Assembly (NCBI GenBank): GCA_013180625.2
Contig: SNVD02009713.1
Location: forward strand, 62,001-126,000
Length of the DNA: 64,000 bases
DNA from: Boswellia sacra
Taxonomy: Eukaryota; Streptophyta; Magnoliopsida; Sapindales; Burseraceae
Reading direction: 5' to 3'
Below, piece by piece: positions 21,727 to 34,700 of this stretch (the stretch's first letter is position 1; the number at the start of each line of letters is the position of its first letter). The position numbers were made by a program, and so were the translations under genes. The notes beneath the pieces were generated by a model. It had not been told where the DNA came from, did not search any database, and was given only the letters and a program-made list of their open reading frames with translations.

Positions 21727-23209
21727 CTAGCATGCATCCGGCTAAGAGTCTTTTGGGAGTTTAAGAATTGAAGGGAATGGTGATCACAATGAAGAATAAA
21801 TTCCTGCTGTAACAGATAATGTTCCCAATGACGTAGTGCCCGGACTATGGCAAATAACTCTTGCTCATATGTGGACCAACGTTGGCGAGTTTCATTAAAT
21901 TTTTCACTGAAAAACTCAATAGGTTTGCCTCCTTGTGTCAACACTGCACCAATACCCAGCATGCTAGCATCAGTTTCAACCTCAAAAGGACGAGAAAAGT
22001 CTGGTAAAGCAAGAATAGGAGCTGTACATAATTTTTCCTTAATTTCAGCAAAACTGGACTCTTGTGTTTCACCCCAAACAAACTGCCCTTGTTTTAAACA
22101 ATTGGTAATAGGAGCTAGAATTGACTGAATCCTTTTATGAGGCGTCTATAAAACGTCACCAACCCATGGAAGCTTCGAACGTCGGAAACATTCTTAGGGG
22201 TAGGCCAATCTTGGATTGCCTTAACCTTTTGTTCATCAATATGCAACCCATCCTTGCTAACCACATACCCCAAAAATAGCAATTTATCTGTACAGAACTC
22301 ACACTTTTTCAAGTTCAGGTACAACTGATTAGCCCGTAAAGCCTCTAAAATCAACCTCAGATGCTGTAAATGTTCCTCCTCCACCTTACTAAAAATAAGA
22401 ATATCGTCGAAATAGACAACAGCAAATTTTCCAACAAAAGGTTTCAATACTTGATTCATTAGCCTCATAAAAGTGCTAGGGGCATTGCATAACCCGAAAG
22501 GCACGACTTGCCATTCATAGAGACCTTCCCTTGTTTTGAAAGCCGTTTTCCATTCATCACCAGGCCTGATACGAATTTGATGATATCCACTTTTGAGGTC
22601 CAGTTTACTAAAAACTGCAGAACCTGCCAATTTGTCCATTAAGTCTTCAAAACGGGGCATTGGAAATCTATATTTGATCGTGATCTTGTTGATCGCTCGA
22701 CTATCAACACACATACGCCATGTTCCATCTTTCTTAGGCACCAATAAAGTCGGCACTGCACACGGACTAAGACTTGGTTTAATGAGTTGTTTTCGTAATA
22801 ACTCTTCAACCAAACCTTGCAGAATGTCATGTTCCCGAGGGCTCATTCGAAAATGAGGAAGGTTTGGAAGATTGGCACTAGGTATGAAGTCAATATGGTG
22901 TTGGATATCTCGCATTGGAGGAAGTTCATCTGGTAATTCTGATGGACAGAGATCATGAAATTCTGTTAACATGGCTGCCACGGCTTTAGGGAGAGGCTGT
23001 TTCAAAACTGAATGTTCATTGACCACCACAGCAATTGCTCTCTTGCTTTGTAGAAATTCAGCTTGAAATTCATTGCCACTTACTGCTAGCATCACTGGTT
23101 TACTGGCATCGGATTCAGTCGAAGAAAGAGGTAGCAATACTATTCTTTTTCCCTTTCCAATTAAACACATAGCAATTTTCCCTACCTCTATAGTGAGCAT
23201 CCACATCAA
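21669..23209 (-). pseudogene. Gypsy B reverse transcriptase / RNase H remnant
   Basis: Frame 23,209-22,115 contains the full RT palm: [48 protein letters not shown] and the catalytic YFDDILIFS. It ends by frameshift at ...IKGFSQF. RNase H resumes in frame 21,962-21,669 with [20 protein letters not shown] further frameshift comes after STKLDN. Otherwise the text is well preserved, in line with moderate age. Confidence 0.85.
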
Positions 23210-23210
23210 A

Positions 23211-24872
23211 CTACCAGGGGCGACCCACTAAGATTTGGCAAGCATCCATGTCTAAGACATCAAACCATTTCTCATCTTGATACACTTTTCCAATAGAAAA
23301 AGGCACTTCACAAATTTCAGTCACACAAACTTCAACGCCTTTTTTAATCCACCCCACTTTGTAAGGATTTGGATGTTTTTCCACATGTAAACCCAAAGCC
23401 TTCACTGCTGCTTTCGAAATCACATTTTCACTACTTCTGCTATCGATGATAAGGTCACAAACTTTGCGTTGAACAGTGCATCGAGTGCGGAAGATTTTAT
23501 GTCTTTGAGAATTGTTATCTTGTCTAAGAGACAACAGAAGCTTTTGTAAAATACAAACTAGTACATCTCCTTCATCGCCCTGTACAATTTTAGCTCCTTC
23601 AAATCCATCTTCACCAATTCCTGCCTCTTGTGAATTATCTTCACTCTTATTACCATCAATCAAATACACTGATCGTCGGGTGGGACATTCATTAGAACGG
23701 TGACCAGGTTGATTACATCGATAACATTTTATAGGCATTGGTTTAGCATAGGGATTATTATGAACAGGTAGTAGAATGGGTTGTTTACCTGCAGCTTTCG
23801 TCTCCATGGAATTTGTTTCTGCAACTGACTTCTTTTGGTGTTGAAGGGAGCTCACATGAGAACTCTGAGTAGTGTGATAGTTGCCTGTCCCATACTCAGC
23901 AGAAAATTTCTTTTGGGAGTAACTACGACTGGAACTTCTAATCAATTATTGCTCTACCCGATTTGCCAAGCTAACTGCCTCAGATAAAGACCAAATGGTA
24001 TTCAATTCTAACTTCTCTTGAATTGGTTCCCTTAATCCGCCAATAAATCGTGCCACAAGCTGCCTTTCAAACTCTTCCAAATTATTTCGGGCACTAAGGC
24101 GATAGAATTCTTCAGCATATTCATCCACTGAGTGAGTTTTCTGTCGAGAGTGTTGGTATTATTGATACAATATTTGTTCATAATTTGCAGGTAAATATCG
24201 AGCACGAAGCAATTGTTTTATACGTGGCCATGTTCGAACCTTACCCTTTCCTTCTCGACAACGAATGTGTTGCAATTGCTCCCACCAAGCAGAGGCACCA
24301 GCCTTTAGTTTATAAGCAACAAGAGTTACCTGTTTATGCTCTGGAACTTCCATATATTCAAAGAAGTTATCAACCGTTTGTGACCAATCAAGAACATCTT
24401 CAATATGGAGACGTCCATGAAAATTTGGGATATCAATTTTCAAGCGATAATCATGCGAACCTTGTCTATTTTGTCGTTGATTGAATCGTTGTGGAGCTCT
24501 AAATCTGGGTTTCCCCAAGACCCATCGCTCAACCTCTTCGTCAACATCAGAATCATCAAATACATGCCTTTGACGTTGAATTTCTCCATCATCAGATTCA
24601 AAAAATTCGAGCAGATTTGTTGGCCCATGCCGTCGGGTTCTCCTCCGGTCATGAAAGCCCACTGAAGAAAGATGAACACCATGAGGTGGTCGTGTTATGT
24701 CTTCTTGGTTTCTAAGATGTGGTCTCACCTCACCTAAAACTTCAAGAATCTGGCGTAGATCTTTCGAAATCGTGTCGACTCGTAGCTCTAAGTTGGTCTG
24801 AGATGTCCAAAGATCCTCCAGGCTTCGATTCCCACCGATAGCCTGGGTACTGCTGTCTCCTTTGCTAGCCAT
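23211..24872 (-). pseudogene. Gypsy B gag and protease remnant
   Basis: The ATG at 24,872 (MASKGDSSTQ) opens gag. The capsid-like part has FHGRLHIEDVLDW and a WW pair. A CCHC zinc knuckle (CYRCNQPGHRSNECP) and the protease (LIIDSRSSENVIS) follow. The frame is preserved but cut by nonsense codons near 24,159 (TAA), 23,946 (TAA) and 23,211 (TAG after VGRPW). The protease active site reads Asp-Ser-Arg where Asp-Ser-Gly is expected, which should abolish activity. Relic copy. Confidence 0.85.
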
Positions 24873-24878
24873 CACATA

Positions 24879-24891
24879 GGCTCTGATACCA
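24879..24891 (-). other. Primer-binding site of gypsy element B
   Basis: The minus strand reads TGGTATCAGAGCC, an exact match to the 3' end of initiator tRNA-Met. The gag ATG (24,872) follows almost at once. Confidence 0.85.
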
Positions 24892-24894
24892 CTC

Positions 24895-25176
24895 TGATGC
24901 AGTAGCTGAATAACAGAAAATGGATCAATGGGAGAGTAGAGATTAAGAATATCACAGCTGGGTAGAAGCAGGATGCCTCTGTTCCCAGAAGAAAAGTTCG
25001 TTTTTATTCAAATATGTATTTCCTGTTTCAACTGTCTCTCCCCTGCCTGAAATAAAGCTACATATATTGTTTTTGTTTCTTCCTTTAGGCTAAAACGGTG
25101 CGTTTCTTACCCAAACACAAAAGACAAATTATTAAAATACTAGTAACGTAAACATGACCCATTTGAGTACTACATC
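24895..25176 (-). repeat. 5' LTR of gypsy element B
   Basis: Homologous to 14,748-15,029. The internal side is fixed by a primer-binding site three bases away. Confidence 0.85.
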
Positions 25177-26985
25177 TGCATGGCTTTGTTTTTTCTGATG
25201 TTGCTTCCATGTGTAAGCTTTTTGGGATAAAGAAACTCTGATGCATAATGGGTTCCAAGAAAGCTCAATGCTTTGATGATTTTTTTTTTTTTTAATTTTC
25301 TTTTTGGTTGTTTAGGAGTTCTGCTTTGAAATTGGACGGACCAGGTTGGGTCACTTTTTTGAAGGTAAAGTAGATTGTTTCATGTCTATTTGTTTCCATT
25401 TGCGTCCAAGTGCTTGCAATTTCTGGGCAAAATTATAAAAACGTTTTACATTTCGCTTGTTAGTAGGGTTTTGTAATGTTGAAATATTAGTCCTTACTTT
25501 GTTGTCAAAACTTTTATATTTAATTAGGAGGCAGAGAAAGGGGAACTTTTGAAAAACAAGAAATCGTTTTATAGAACTAAATGGCAAGGAAAAATCAGGT
25601 TATATAGCTTGTGGACTTTCTTTACACTTTTGTGGACAAATTAGTATTGCAATCGATCTCCATTACCGTGGTAAGAAATGTTGGCCAATTTTTAACTTCC
25701 TTGTATATTGAATTTATGAACAATGAAGAATTTGATATTTCTAAAATTGATTCTATCTATTGAAGTTCAAAAGAGGAATAATGAGGAAACATTAATTTAA
25801 TAGAATCTTCAAAAAAAAAAATGATGCTGAGGTATGGGATAGATAGATAAACCAAATTGTTTCAATGATTGTCATGGAACTATGTATAAGTTTACTTGTT
25901 GGTCTCGCAACATTTCATTTCAGCTAGTAGTTATGTGGCTTTATCTATGAAGCTTCGTGAAAATGTTCGATAGATAAGCAAAAATCTTATATAATGTTGG
26001 TCAGTCAATTTCTTTCTGGTCTCCAGCTTCCCCATTCCACTTTGAACCGCATAGATCAACATTTTGAACGTCTGGTTGATGGATTAGATGATTTAGACAA
26101 GTTTGATGGATTAGATGATTTAGACTTAACTTGTTTAGTCCAGTAGAATTTAGATCATGTTAATTTGCAAACTTGAAGCACATAACATGGCATGAAGCAA
26201 GAGTACAAACCCCTCTTGTTGCATCTTAACAATTACAGCCAACTGAGGACCAATATTGAACTGAGTGCTTGTCCAAAGTGTAACTATAGCTGTTGGTGAA
26301 AAGTGTTCTGAACTGCAGTTTATGGTCCTTGAAATGCTCTAATCTTCCCACTGAAGAGTCATTAGAACTCATATTTTGTGTTATCACTCAGTAGCTCGTC
26401 TCTTGGTCATTTTCTCCCCATGCTCTTTACTACAGTAGAAATGGAAATGTCGATGCAGTAAAGTAAAGAAGGCTCCAGGATAAATAAAAAAATCCTATGT
26501 TAAAATTATTTATGTTATATTGCTCATAGTAAGATTTTCTAATTAGTCACGGTAATCCTTAACATTCATTTGAATAGTTTATTATGATGATCCTCATATT
26601 CATGAGCTTAAATATTGACTTTATTTATTATAATGATGGAATTATATGCTTCTGCAGTATTTTTACTTTTTTTTTTTTCCTTCAAAGCATTGCACATCCT
26701 AAATTCAAACGGCTAATTCTCAACTCTTCACTTGGCGAGTCAAACACATCTCATAGCATGAATTAAGAAGTTTAGATTGAAAACATAGGTAAATTATAGA
26801 AAGGAAATCAAACCTAGCTAGGTCCTTAGACTGCTCTACCAGTTCATCATTTCTGTACTGGCAGCGGCAGGCAGTCAAAAAAATATTACAATTATTCAGG
26901 ATTATATTTAATCTCCTGAACTTGTCATAAAATTGACTTCAGCTGCACATTCTATTCAAAACTTGTATTGAAATATGAGATTTTG

Positions 26986-28729
26986 CAATATGAACACGAG
27001 TCTGATTGGATGGAATTTGCCTTTAGCATATCATGAAATAATTGAAGCTATAATCATGATTAAAAAAAAAAGGGATATGGAATCATGAGTCTATGGTGAT
27101 CAACACGTAATTAATTATATTGAAAGAGTAAAATTTTAAATGGTGATCAAGACTTCAATTTTGTATTGAAAGAGTCAAATTTTAAATATGTTGAGTTCAA
27201 ATTTTTCTTCGTATTTAATAAAGTGGTCTCCATGATTTTATTTCGATTAATCTTCTTCATTCATATATATGGGACATTGAATTAACTTTCAAAATGCTTG
27301 GAATTTAATTGTTTACGAATTTTATAAGGAATTGTGTAAAGGAAATGTGGATTAAGTCTGAAAATATTAACTATGAAAAAATTTTGGTACTCTTGCTATT
27401 ATATTAACAAAAAAATCTTGATATATTAACTTAATTAAGCTTTGAAATCAAATAACTTTCAACATTACTATTATCATAATTTGGTGTTATCCGATTTAAA
27501 ATTTTGAAATTAATTATTAATTTGTTTATTAGTATTGTATAAAAATCTATTCAGCGAGAGGTATTAACATACATAATTATTTTGTTAGTTTTTTTATTAT
27601 ATATAAAGCAGATGTGGTGACTATTACAATGCAAGAGAAACCAAAAGTAGGGATTCGAAAACAGCCTATTGAAACTTTCTTGAACAAGAAGGCGGTTTCC
27701 ACACATTTTCTGATTACCATTTCCGTAATCGTATTTGTAAAACTAGTTACATTTTTAGCTCTATAGCGTTTTCAATTGTGAAAGTTTTGGTGTATTAAAA
27801 GAAATTCAAATCATGAGGCTGCGGGGCCAGCAGGGAAAGAAGTGTAGTTAGTGGTACTAGGAATTGAAAGCAAAGTGGAAGTGGAGTGGCCACAAAGGGC
27901 AAATTGAAACCCATGTGTATGCTTAATTGTGAATCAGTTGGAATGGGATGATAATATGTACACCTCAATTACCTCACTAGCTTAGAAAAAAAAAAAAAGA
28001 AAAAAGCATTAAATTAATGATTAAAACGCGGTCAAATTTTGAGAGAATAAGAGGAAACACTTCAAGGATTGGTACAAGTTTCACTACTTCTTTTCCCAAA
28101 AGGAGGTAAAAACCCATGGTTTTTTTTTTTTTTTAATGTTTAAGGTGTTTAAGGCCTTCTGTTTTCCATGGACACTTGATCATGTTTTAGTCTTGTTAGC
28201 CTTACAAAACCGATCGCCAGCTTCAACTATTGGTATAAGACTTGTGTACTTTCCGGATGTTGTTGAGCTTAATTAACTTCATGATCATGAGGTTGATGTT
28301 TAATCATGACTTAGAATTATGTAATTTCTCCTTCTCTCCCCTTTTCTTAAATACCAAAAATAATGTCTCCTTCTGTTTCACTGACTTGTAGGCTGTAACA
28401 GATAAATTTTGAGTAGTTAAAGTTTTTAGAGAATTAATAACAGAAACATTTGGGTTTGTATATATTTTGCCATACTAGCAAATAGAGCGGCCAAAGTCCA
28501 AAGAGAGGGAGGGAGGGAGGGTGTACTAAATTAATATCCTAGCTCGGGATGTAGCGTTAGTATTCATCAACAAAGATACCCTTTAACTTCTTTTTTGTAC
28601 ATCGGCTCTTTTTTTGTTTTTTTAATTCTTTAATGAATTTTTGTTATGTAAACTCTTATATCATATTGTAAAATTTAACTTATATACAAATTCTAAGTTT
28701 AATATTACTGATATATGAATATATACTTG
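26986..28729. other. AT-rich spacer between the two duplicated segments, no gene
   Basis: No exon-like reading frame, RNA gene or recognisable element. Contents are A/T runs, a GGGAGGGAGGGAGGG run near 28,509, and scattered short repeats. Confidence 0.6.
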
Positions 28730-29814
28730 GCAAACTTGATTTTTCAAATTTGATTTTTAACAGAAATACTAAAATAGACCTCATTTGTAACATATATATG
28801 TATATATACTCAACTTAAAATTATAATAGTAAACATAATTGCATTATTTTTTTGCAATTATTATTGTAAAACAATAAAATATATTTATTATCAATAATTA
28901 AAAAATTTTAAAAATTTCTTGTAGACCTATCATCGTTGACCACCGACCATCGATGGCTTGGGGTGTTTGATCATGTTACTGGCAGTGTGAATGGTAGAAA
29001 CATTAATCGATATGAAGAAAGGATCTGTCTATATCGTGATAGTGGTGGAGGTATTGCCATCAGCAGTCGATGGTTGGTGACAGTAACTGTTAGGACCTGC
29101 TTCCAACTTTCTAGTAAAAAATAAATTCGCAATAAATTTATAATTTTAATTTATTAATATTAAAATTTTAATATTCAAGGTATTTTTAAATTTATATTAT
29201 TTAAGAAAGGCAATTTTGGTATTTAAGCCATCCAAATTTTAGCTGGATTTTCAAACAGTCATACTAGACTTATAACTTACATACCACTTAAACTCTATAA
29301 TTTGATGTAATAGTCTACATGATAAAATTTTTTTAGAGATGTAATTTTCCTTATTCTTTTTTATTTTTTTCCTCTTTTAGTTAATTTTTATCATTTAAAT
29401 TCCTATATTAGATTGTAGAACTTGAATTATATGTAGGTTATAAGTGTAATTAGTTATTTTGAAAAGTTATCCTCTATCTGTTTTTGTAATTAATACTAAA
29501 ATAGATTTTTGAAGTAGAGCGTCCTGTACAATTAGTTTTTAATGAATTTACTGAAACGCTTGGAGCCAACAGTAGAATCAAAAAGTTAACACAGGTGTTT
29601 GACTCTAATTTGGCCCAATATAGAAACTAAAAGAGAAGGCCCAATCGAACTGATGAGAGACGACCCAAAGCTCTCACCTCTCATGTCTCCATAAAGGCTC
29701 AATAGTCCCAGAATACCAACATCCTAAAAATACTTTAACACCAATGGCAACACTTGGTCCATGACCAAGATATTGTCCCGTTTGTACTTCATATAAGCAT
29801 CATACATCCTTATA

Positions 29815-30560
29815 TCCACGCCTAGCAAATTTTATAGAAACCGTTAACACATTATGAATCTATTTGATAAAAACGTATTTTAAATATAATATTATCATAT
29901 TTAATCGTTAATGAGTTAACACGTTAAAACCCGTTTGATATTGGACTATATTTGGGTTTATCTTATAAAAAACCGTTTTATCCATTTAATCCATTAATAT
30001 TAAAGATAATTTAGTAAATTTACTTATAATACATAAAATATATAATAACATATAATAAATTATAGTGTTTTTTCTTAGGTGTATACGAACATGACATTTT
30101 GATAGAGAATACAAGAAAGAAGCTTATAGAATATCCTATTTCATTTTTAGGAATTGTTCAATATTTTTTATTGCTGGTCTTAAATATATTTTATGTGGAC
30201 CTTTGAATTATATTGAATACAAAACTATGTTTATGTTTTCGTATTATAGCAAATTTGGACCCACAATGGGTTGGTTCAAGTGGTAAGGGCGGACCAGGAG
30301 GGAGTTGGTAAGGCCAACGTTGAAGTCCTGGGTTCGACTCTTCACGACAATGGTCTTTCCCCATGAGGTAAGCGGAAAGATCGTGTGGTTGCACTAGTCT
30401 CCCCCGAGGATTAGTTGTGGTGCGCGTAAGCTGGCTTGGACACCTCGGTTACAAAAATAAAATAAAATAAATTAACGGATTGGATTTGAATTATAATAAT
30501 TTAACACAACACGAATACGAAACAACACAAAACCACTCTAACACTACTTAAATCCTTATA
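29815..30560. mobile_element. Insertion in copy 2 upstream region (contains a SINE)
   Basis: Copy 1 reads straight through at about 13,320, while copy 2 has about 740 extra bases here. The outer parts are AT-rich with AACCGTTAACAC and CACGAATACGAAACAAC motifs. A tRNA-derived SINE sits in the middle. I could not define terminal inverted repeats for the outer element. Confidence 0.6.
30256..30472 (+). mobile_element. tRNA-derived SINE
   Basis: An internal RNA polymerase III promoter is visible: A box TGGTTCAAGTGG (30,272-30,283) and B box GGTTCGACTC (30,331-30,340). The body ends GGACACCTCGGTTAC, followed by an A-rich tail (ACAAAAATAAAATAAAATAA). This is the standard plan of plant SINEs. The 5' end and flanking duplication are not sharp, so the ends are approximate. 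Confidence 0.8.
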
Positions 30561-31566
30561 GATTTGCTTTTTAACTTTCTTTGGTAAACGTCCTTTACTT
30601 ATAATTGTTTAAAAACTTATAAGGTATTTAACTAGTTTTAATATTTCTTTTTTAAGGAGATGCCACACCACCATTGTATGAGCTCAGAGTGTATACCATA
30701 GGTTAAGAGAAGAAGTCCTCAATGAGCAGAGTGTATAATAAACGCATGCAAGATCATCTCATTTTTGCCTTACAACGCAGCAGCCTCTACATTCAACACA
30801 TTAAAATTCTCAAATTGAGAAAACCTAAAATAATAATAATAATAATGACAAAACTTGGTAGTCTTTGAAAACAATGGACGAAACTAACTCATAAAAAGAA
30901 TTTTAGAAACAACTATTAAGATTTGAAAACTTAAGAACAGTATGATCTGTTATAAATAAAATATTATGCATCTCAAATTTTAAAATTTAATTTTAGTATA
31001 ATAAATATTATAATATTAATTAATAACTATAATATACTTGTATATTATTTAAAGGGAATTGTTTGTTCCTACTACAATTAATATCATAAGTCTAAAATGA
31101 CTGAGATGCAAAATTGATATATAATCAAATCAACGGTTTGGTAAATTATTTCAACTTAAATTTTTTTCTTATTTTGTAAAATAAATTATTAACTATTGAT
31201 GTTTACAAAATTTAATAATTAAAATTAAAAGTTATAAATTGATATTAAAAAATACCGGCTCATAATTTCTTACTCATATTTATTAAAGTGTAATCAATAA
31301 TTTGCTTTAAAAAAGAGTCAAAATTAAGTTGCATTAACCTAACCCATAATCAAAATATTATTCGTTGTTGGCTTAACAGCAAGCAAATGTGAGCAACAGT
31401 CCCGACAAAACAACCCTCAAGCATAGTTGAATAGAATCCTAAGAAAATATTCGCATAAATGCAAGTTAAATTACAACTTTGTCAGAAAGAGCTGTCGCTT
31501 AGTTTGCCAAAAAAATCTCATGACATGACCACTCCTCATGCATAGTTTAATACACGTAAACTAATG

Positions 31567-31574
31567 TATATAAA
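31567..31574 (+). promoter_or_regulatory. TATA box of the Pur-alpha-like gene
   Basis: TATATAAA lies 185 bp before the ATG and is followed by a short pyrimidine-rich leader. The pseudogene copy has the less canonical AATATATACAAACT at the same place. Confidence 0.5.
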
Positions 31575-31751
31575 CTCTGAACTTCTTTCACTTCAATCCC
31601 AAAAGCAGCCAATCGCCAACAACCTCTTTATACTTTTCATTTATTATACCTTTCTTTATACCTTTGAAAGTGAACTTCATTCTCTTCCCGTGACAATAAA
31701 GGAGTCCTAGTTCGTGACCGAGTGGTGCTTTGTTTTGAGTCTGAGAAGGAA

Positions 31752-34700
31752 ATGGAGGAGGAGGAGGGAGTGGGGAGTGGTTCTGATAGGGAAGTGTTGC
31801 TTATGTGCAAGGAGATAGAGGTTGAGAAAAAGGGTATTTGTTTTGAGTTCAAGGAAACTTGTCAATCTCAAGTTCAGTACATGACAATATCACAGAATAG
31901 TTCCTCTATTTTGATTCCTTCTGTTGGGATTTCTTGCTTCCTGGATACCATGGATGGCTTGTTTTCTCGCTTTGAAAAGAAGCAACAGAAGCAGGGGTTC
32001 AGCAAAGAACGAGATAAGAAGATCATCGGTGACAAGGTATATATTACATTTGCATGGGTTTGTTTTTGTCTGATGTTGCTTCCATATAGAAGCTTTTTGG
32101 GTTTTTTTTTTTTTTTTAATTTTCTTTTTGGTTGTTTAGGAGTTCTGCTTTGAAATTGGACGGACCAGGTTGGGTCATTTTTTGAAGGTAAAAGTAGATT
32201 GTTTCATCTCTATTTGTTTCCATTTGCTTCCAAGTGCTTGAAATTTCTGGGCAAAATTAGAAAAACGTTTTGCATTTCACTTGTTACGGGGGTTTTATAA
32301 TTTTGAAATTTTAGTCCCGATTTTCTTGTCAAAATTTTGATATTTAATTAGGAGGCACAGAAAGGGGAACTTCTGAAAAACAACAAAAGCCTTCTGTAGA
32401 ACTAAATGGCAAGGAAAAATCAGGTTATATAGCTTGTGGAGTTTCTTTACACTTTTATTGGCAAATCAATATTGCAATCGATCTCTATTACCGTGGTGAG
32501 AAATGTTAGCCAATTTTTAACTTCTTTGTATATTGAATTTATGGGCAATGAAGAATTTGATATTTCTAAAATTGATTCTATCTAATAGAAGTTCAAATGA
32601 GGAACAATGAGGAAACATTTCATAGAATATTCGGAAAAAAAAAAGGTGCTGAGGTATGGGTGGATAAACCAAATTATAAGAGTAATTGTCATGGAGCTAT
32701 GCATAAGTTACTTCTTGGTCTCGTAAGATTTCAATTCAGCTAGTAGTTATGTGGCTTATCTATGAAGCTTCATGAAAATGTTTGATAGATAAGCTAAAAG
32801 CTTATATAATGTTGGTTGGTCAATTTTTCTCCAGTCCCCAGCTTCCCCATTCCACTTTGAACCACATAGATCAATATTTGAATGTCTGGTTGGTGATTAG
32901 ATGATCTCGACTTAACTTGTTTAGTCCATTAGAATTTAGATTATATTAATTTGCAATCTTAAAGCACTTTACATGCCATGAAGCAACAGAGTACAAACCC
33001 CTCTTTTTGTATTGTTAATATTAGATGTTTCATCTTAACAATTTAAGCCAACTGAGGACCAATATTGAACTGATTACTTGCATATGTCCAACATGTAACT
33101 ATAGCTGTTGGTGAAAAGTGTTCTGAACAGCAGTTTATGGTCCTTGAAATGTACTAATCTGTCCACTGCAGAGTCATTAGAACTCATATAATTTGTGTTA
33201 TCCATATATCATTCAGTAGCTCGTCTCTTGCTCATTTTCTCCACCATGCTCTTTACTATAGTAGAAATGGAAATTCGACGCAGTAAAGTAAAAAAGGCAC
33301 CAGGAAAAATAAAAAATCCTATGTTAAAATTATTTATGTTATATTGCTAACTGTAAGATTTTCTAGTTAGTCATGGTAATCCTTAACATTCATGTTAAGA
33401 CTATGAACTATATAAAACTCCACATTGGTATGATATTGTCCACTTTAGGTTCAAGCCCTCATGGATTTGCTTTTGGATTTTATTTAAAAGGCCTCATGTT
33501 AATAGAGATCTTGTACATACTTATATGTCTATAGTTCTTCCCATGTTTAACCGATACGGGACTTTGGTCGCACACCCAACAATCCTTCCCTCGAATAAAA
33601 TACGATACTATTCTGTATTTTTTTCGGGCCTCCCCTCAAACGATTATCCATTCGTCTGCTCCATCAAGACCTGGCCGGCCTACCTTGAGAGATTGCTCTT
33701 TCCAGTTGCCAAATAGAGCCTAACCACGGAATCAATTGTAAGTTTTAACTGGGGCCACCACCTTTGTTCTACATTTCGAGAATTTTTTTCACGTATTCTC
33801 CTAACTGAGTTTAGGTCTGAGCTTTAATACCACCTGTTAAGGCTATAGAACTAAGTCTAGACCTGAGCTTTGACATCACTTGTTAACACTATAGACTATA
33901 CAAAACTCCACATTAGTATGATATTGTCTACTTTAGGCTCAAGCTTTCATAGATTTGCTTTTGGATTCTACCAAAAAGCCTCATACCAATGAAGATCTTG
34001 TCCATACTTATATGCCCATGATCCTCATGTCTAGTCGATGTGAGACTTTGATCGTACATCTAACAATTCATTTGGATAGTTTACTAATGATGATCCTTAT
34101 ATTGATGAGCTTATGAGCTTAAGTATTGACTTTATTATTATAATGATGGAATTATATGCTTCTGTAGTAATTTTACTTTTTACCTTTTTTTTTTCTTCAA
34201 ACCTTTTCACATCCTAAATTCAAATGGCTAATTCTTAGTTCTTCACTCTATGAGTCAAATAGATCTCATAGCAGAATTAAGAAGTTTAGATTGAAAACAT
34301 AAGTAAATTATGGAAAGGAAATCAAACCTAGCTAGGTCCTTTAGACTGCTCTACCAGTTCATCATTTCTGTACTGGCAGTGGCAGGCAGTAAAAAAATAG
34401 GAAAAATTGAAAAAAGGGACACAATTAGGGGCCCTTAATGAAATTTGGACACATCCTGAAAAATTTTTATGCAATAAGACACTTTCTCAACAAAAAGACT
34501 AAAATATCCTTATGTATTCAATTTATTCCTAAAGCTTTATTTCCCTCTTCCCGAAACCCCTCGACTCTTCATTTTCGAAATCCCTCGCCTACACTCGAAA
34601 TGCAAACCGAGACGAACATCCTCTGAGGATAGAAGCAAGACGACACAGAGTGATTTATTTGGTTGTTTTCTGTTTCGTTAGATTTGGGTTAGTTTTTAGG

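Larger units (their letters stand above)
14748..25176 (-). mobile_element. Gypsy element B, inserted in intron 1 of the pseudogene
   Basis: Two ~282 bp LTRs (14,748-15,029 and 24,895-25,176) flank gag-pol fragments on the minus strand. The uninterrupted site in copy 2 (TATTACATTTGCATGG at about 32,042) shows exactly what was split. ACATC occurs at both junctions (14,743-14,747 and 25,172-25,176) and is the likely target-site duplication, although it overlaps the expected LTR end ...ACTACATCA, so a few bases appear lost at the right edge. The LTRs differ at about ten positions by eye. Element C is nested inside at 15,382-20,690. Confidence 0.9.
14462..25364 (+). pseudogene. Pur-alpha-like pseudogene (copy 1, exons 1-2 only)
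   Basis: Exon 1 is 14,462-14,733 and exon 2 is 25,316-25,364, homologous to the first two exons at 31,752. The ATG is kept, but a small indel near 14,520 shifts the frame and the ATG frame stops at TGA about 14,542. Downstream text still reads in the +1 frame (SSILIPSLGISCFLDTMDGL). Exon 2 has an extra T in a T-run (49 nt instead of 48), a second frameshift. A 10.4 kb retrotransposon nest sits 14 bp into intron 1, and exons 3-5 are absent. The splice sites GTATAT and TTTAG are preserved. It cannot encode a full PUR protein. Confidence 0.85.
12390..26985 (+). repeat. Segmental duplication copy 1 (interrupted by elements B and C)
   Basis: Sequence from about 12,390 to 14,747, and again from 25,177 to about 26,985, aligns with 28,730-36,060. 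It covers upstream DNA, exons 1-2 and part of intron 2 of the Pur-alpha-like gene. Landmarks include the GACCGTTGATGGCCT region, the CACACCACCATAG stretch near 13,443 and the matching exon blocks. Homology stops near 26,985 (GAGATTTTGCAATATGAAC), so exons 3-5 have no counterpart here. The intergenic parts hold no other gene. Confidence 0.85.

Noticed and set aside
30256..30345. A tRNA gene
   Set aside because: A and B boxes are present but no cloverleaf can be drawn, and the sequence continues into a SINE body with an A tail.
30191..30394. Minus-strand 67-codon frame
   Set aside because: Antisense of the SINE.
33525..33716. 63-codon plus-strand frame in the TRIM
   Set aside because: Spans the LTR and interior of a miniature retroelement with no coding family; chance frame.
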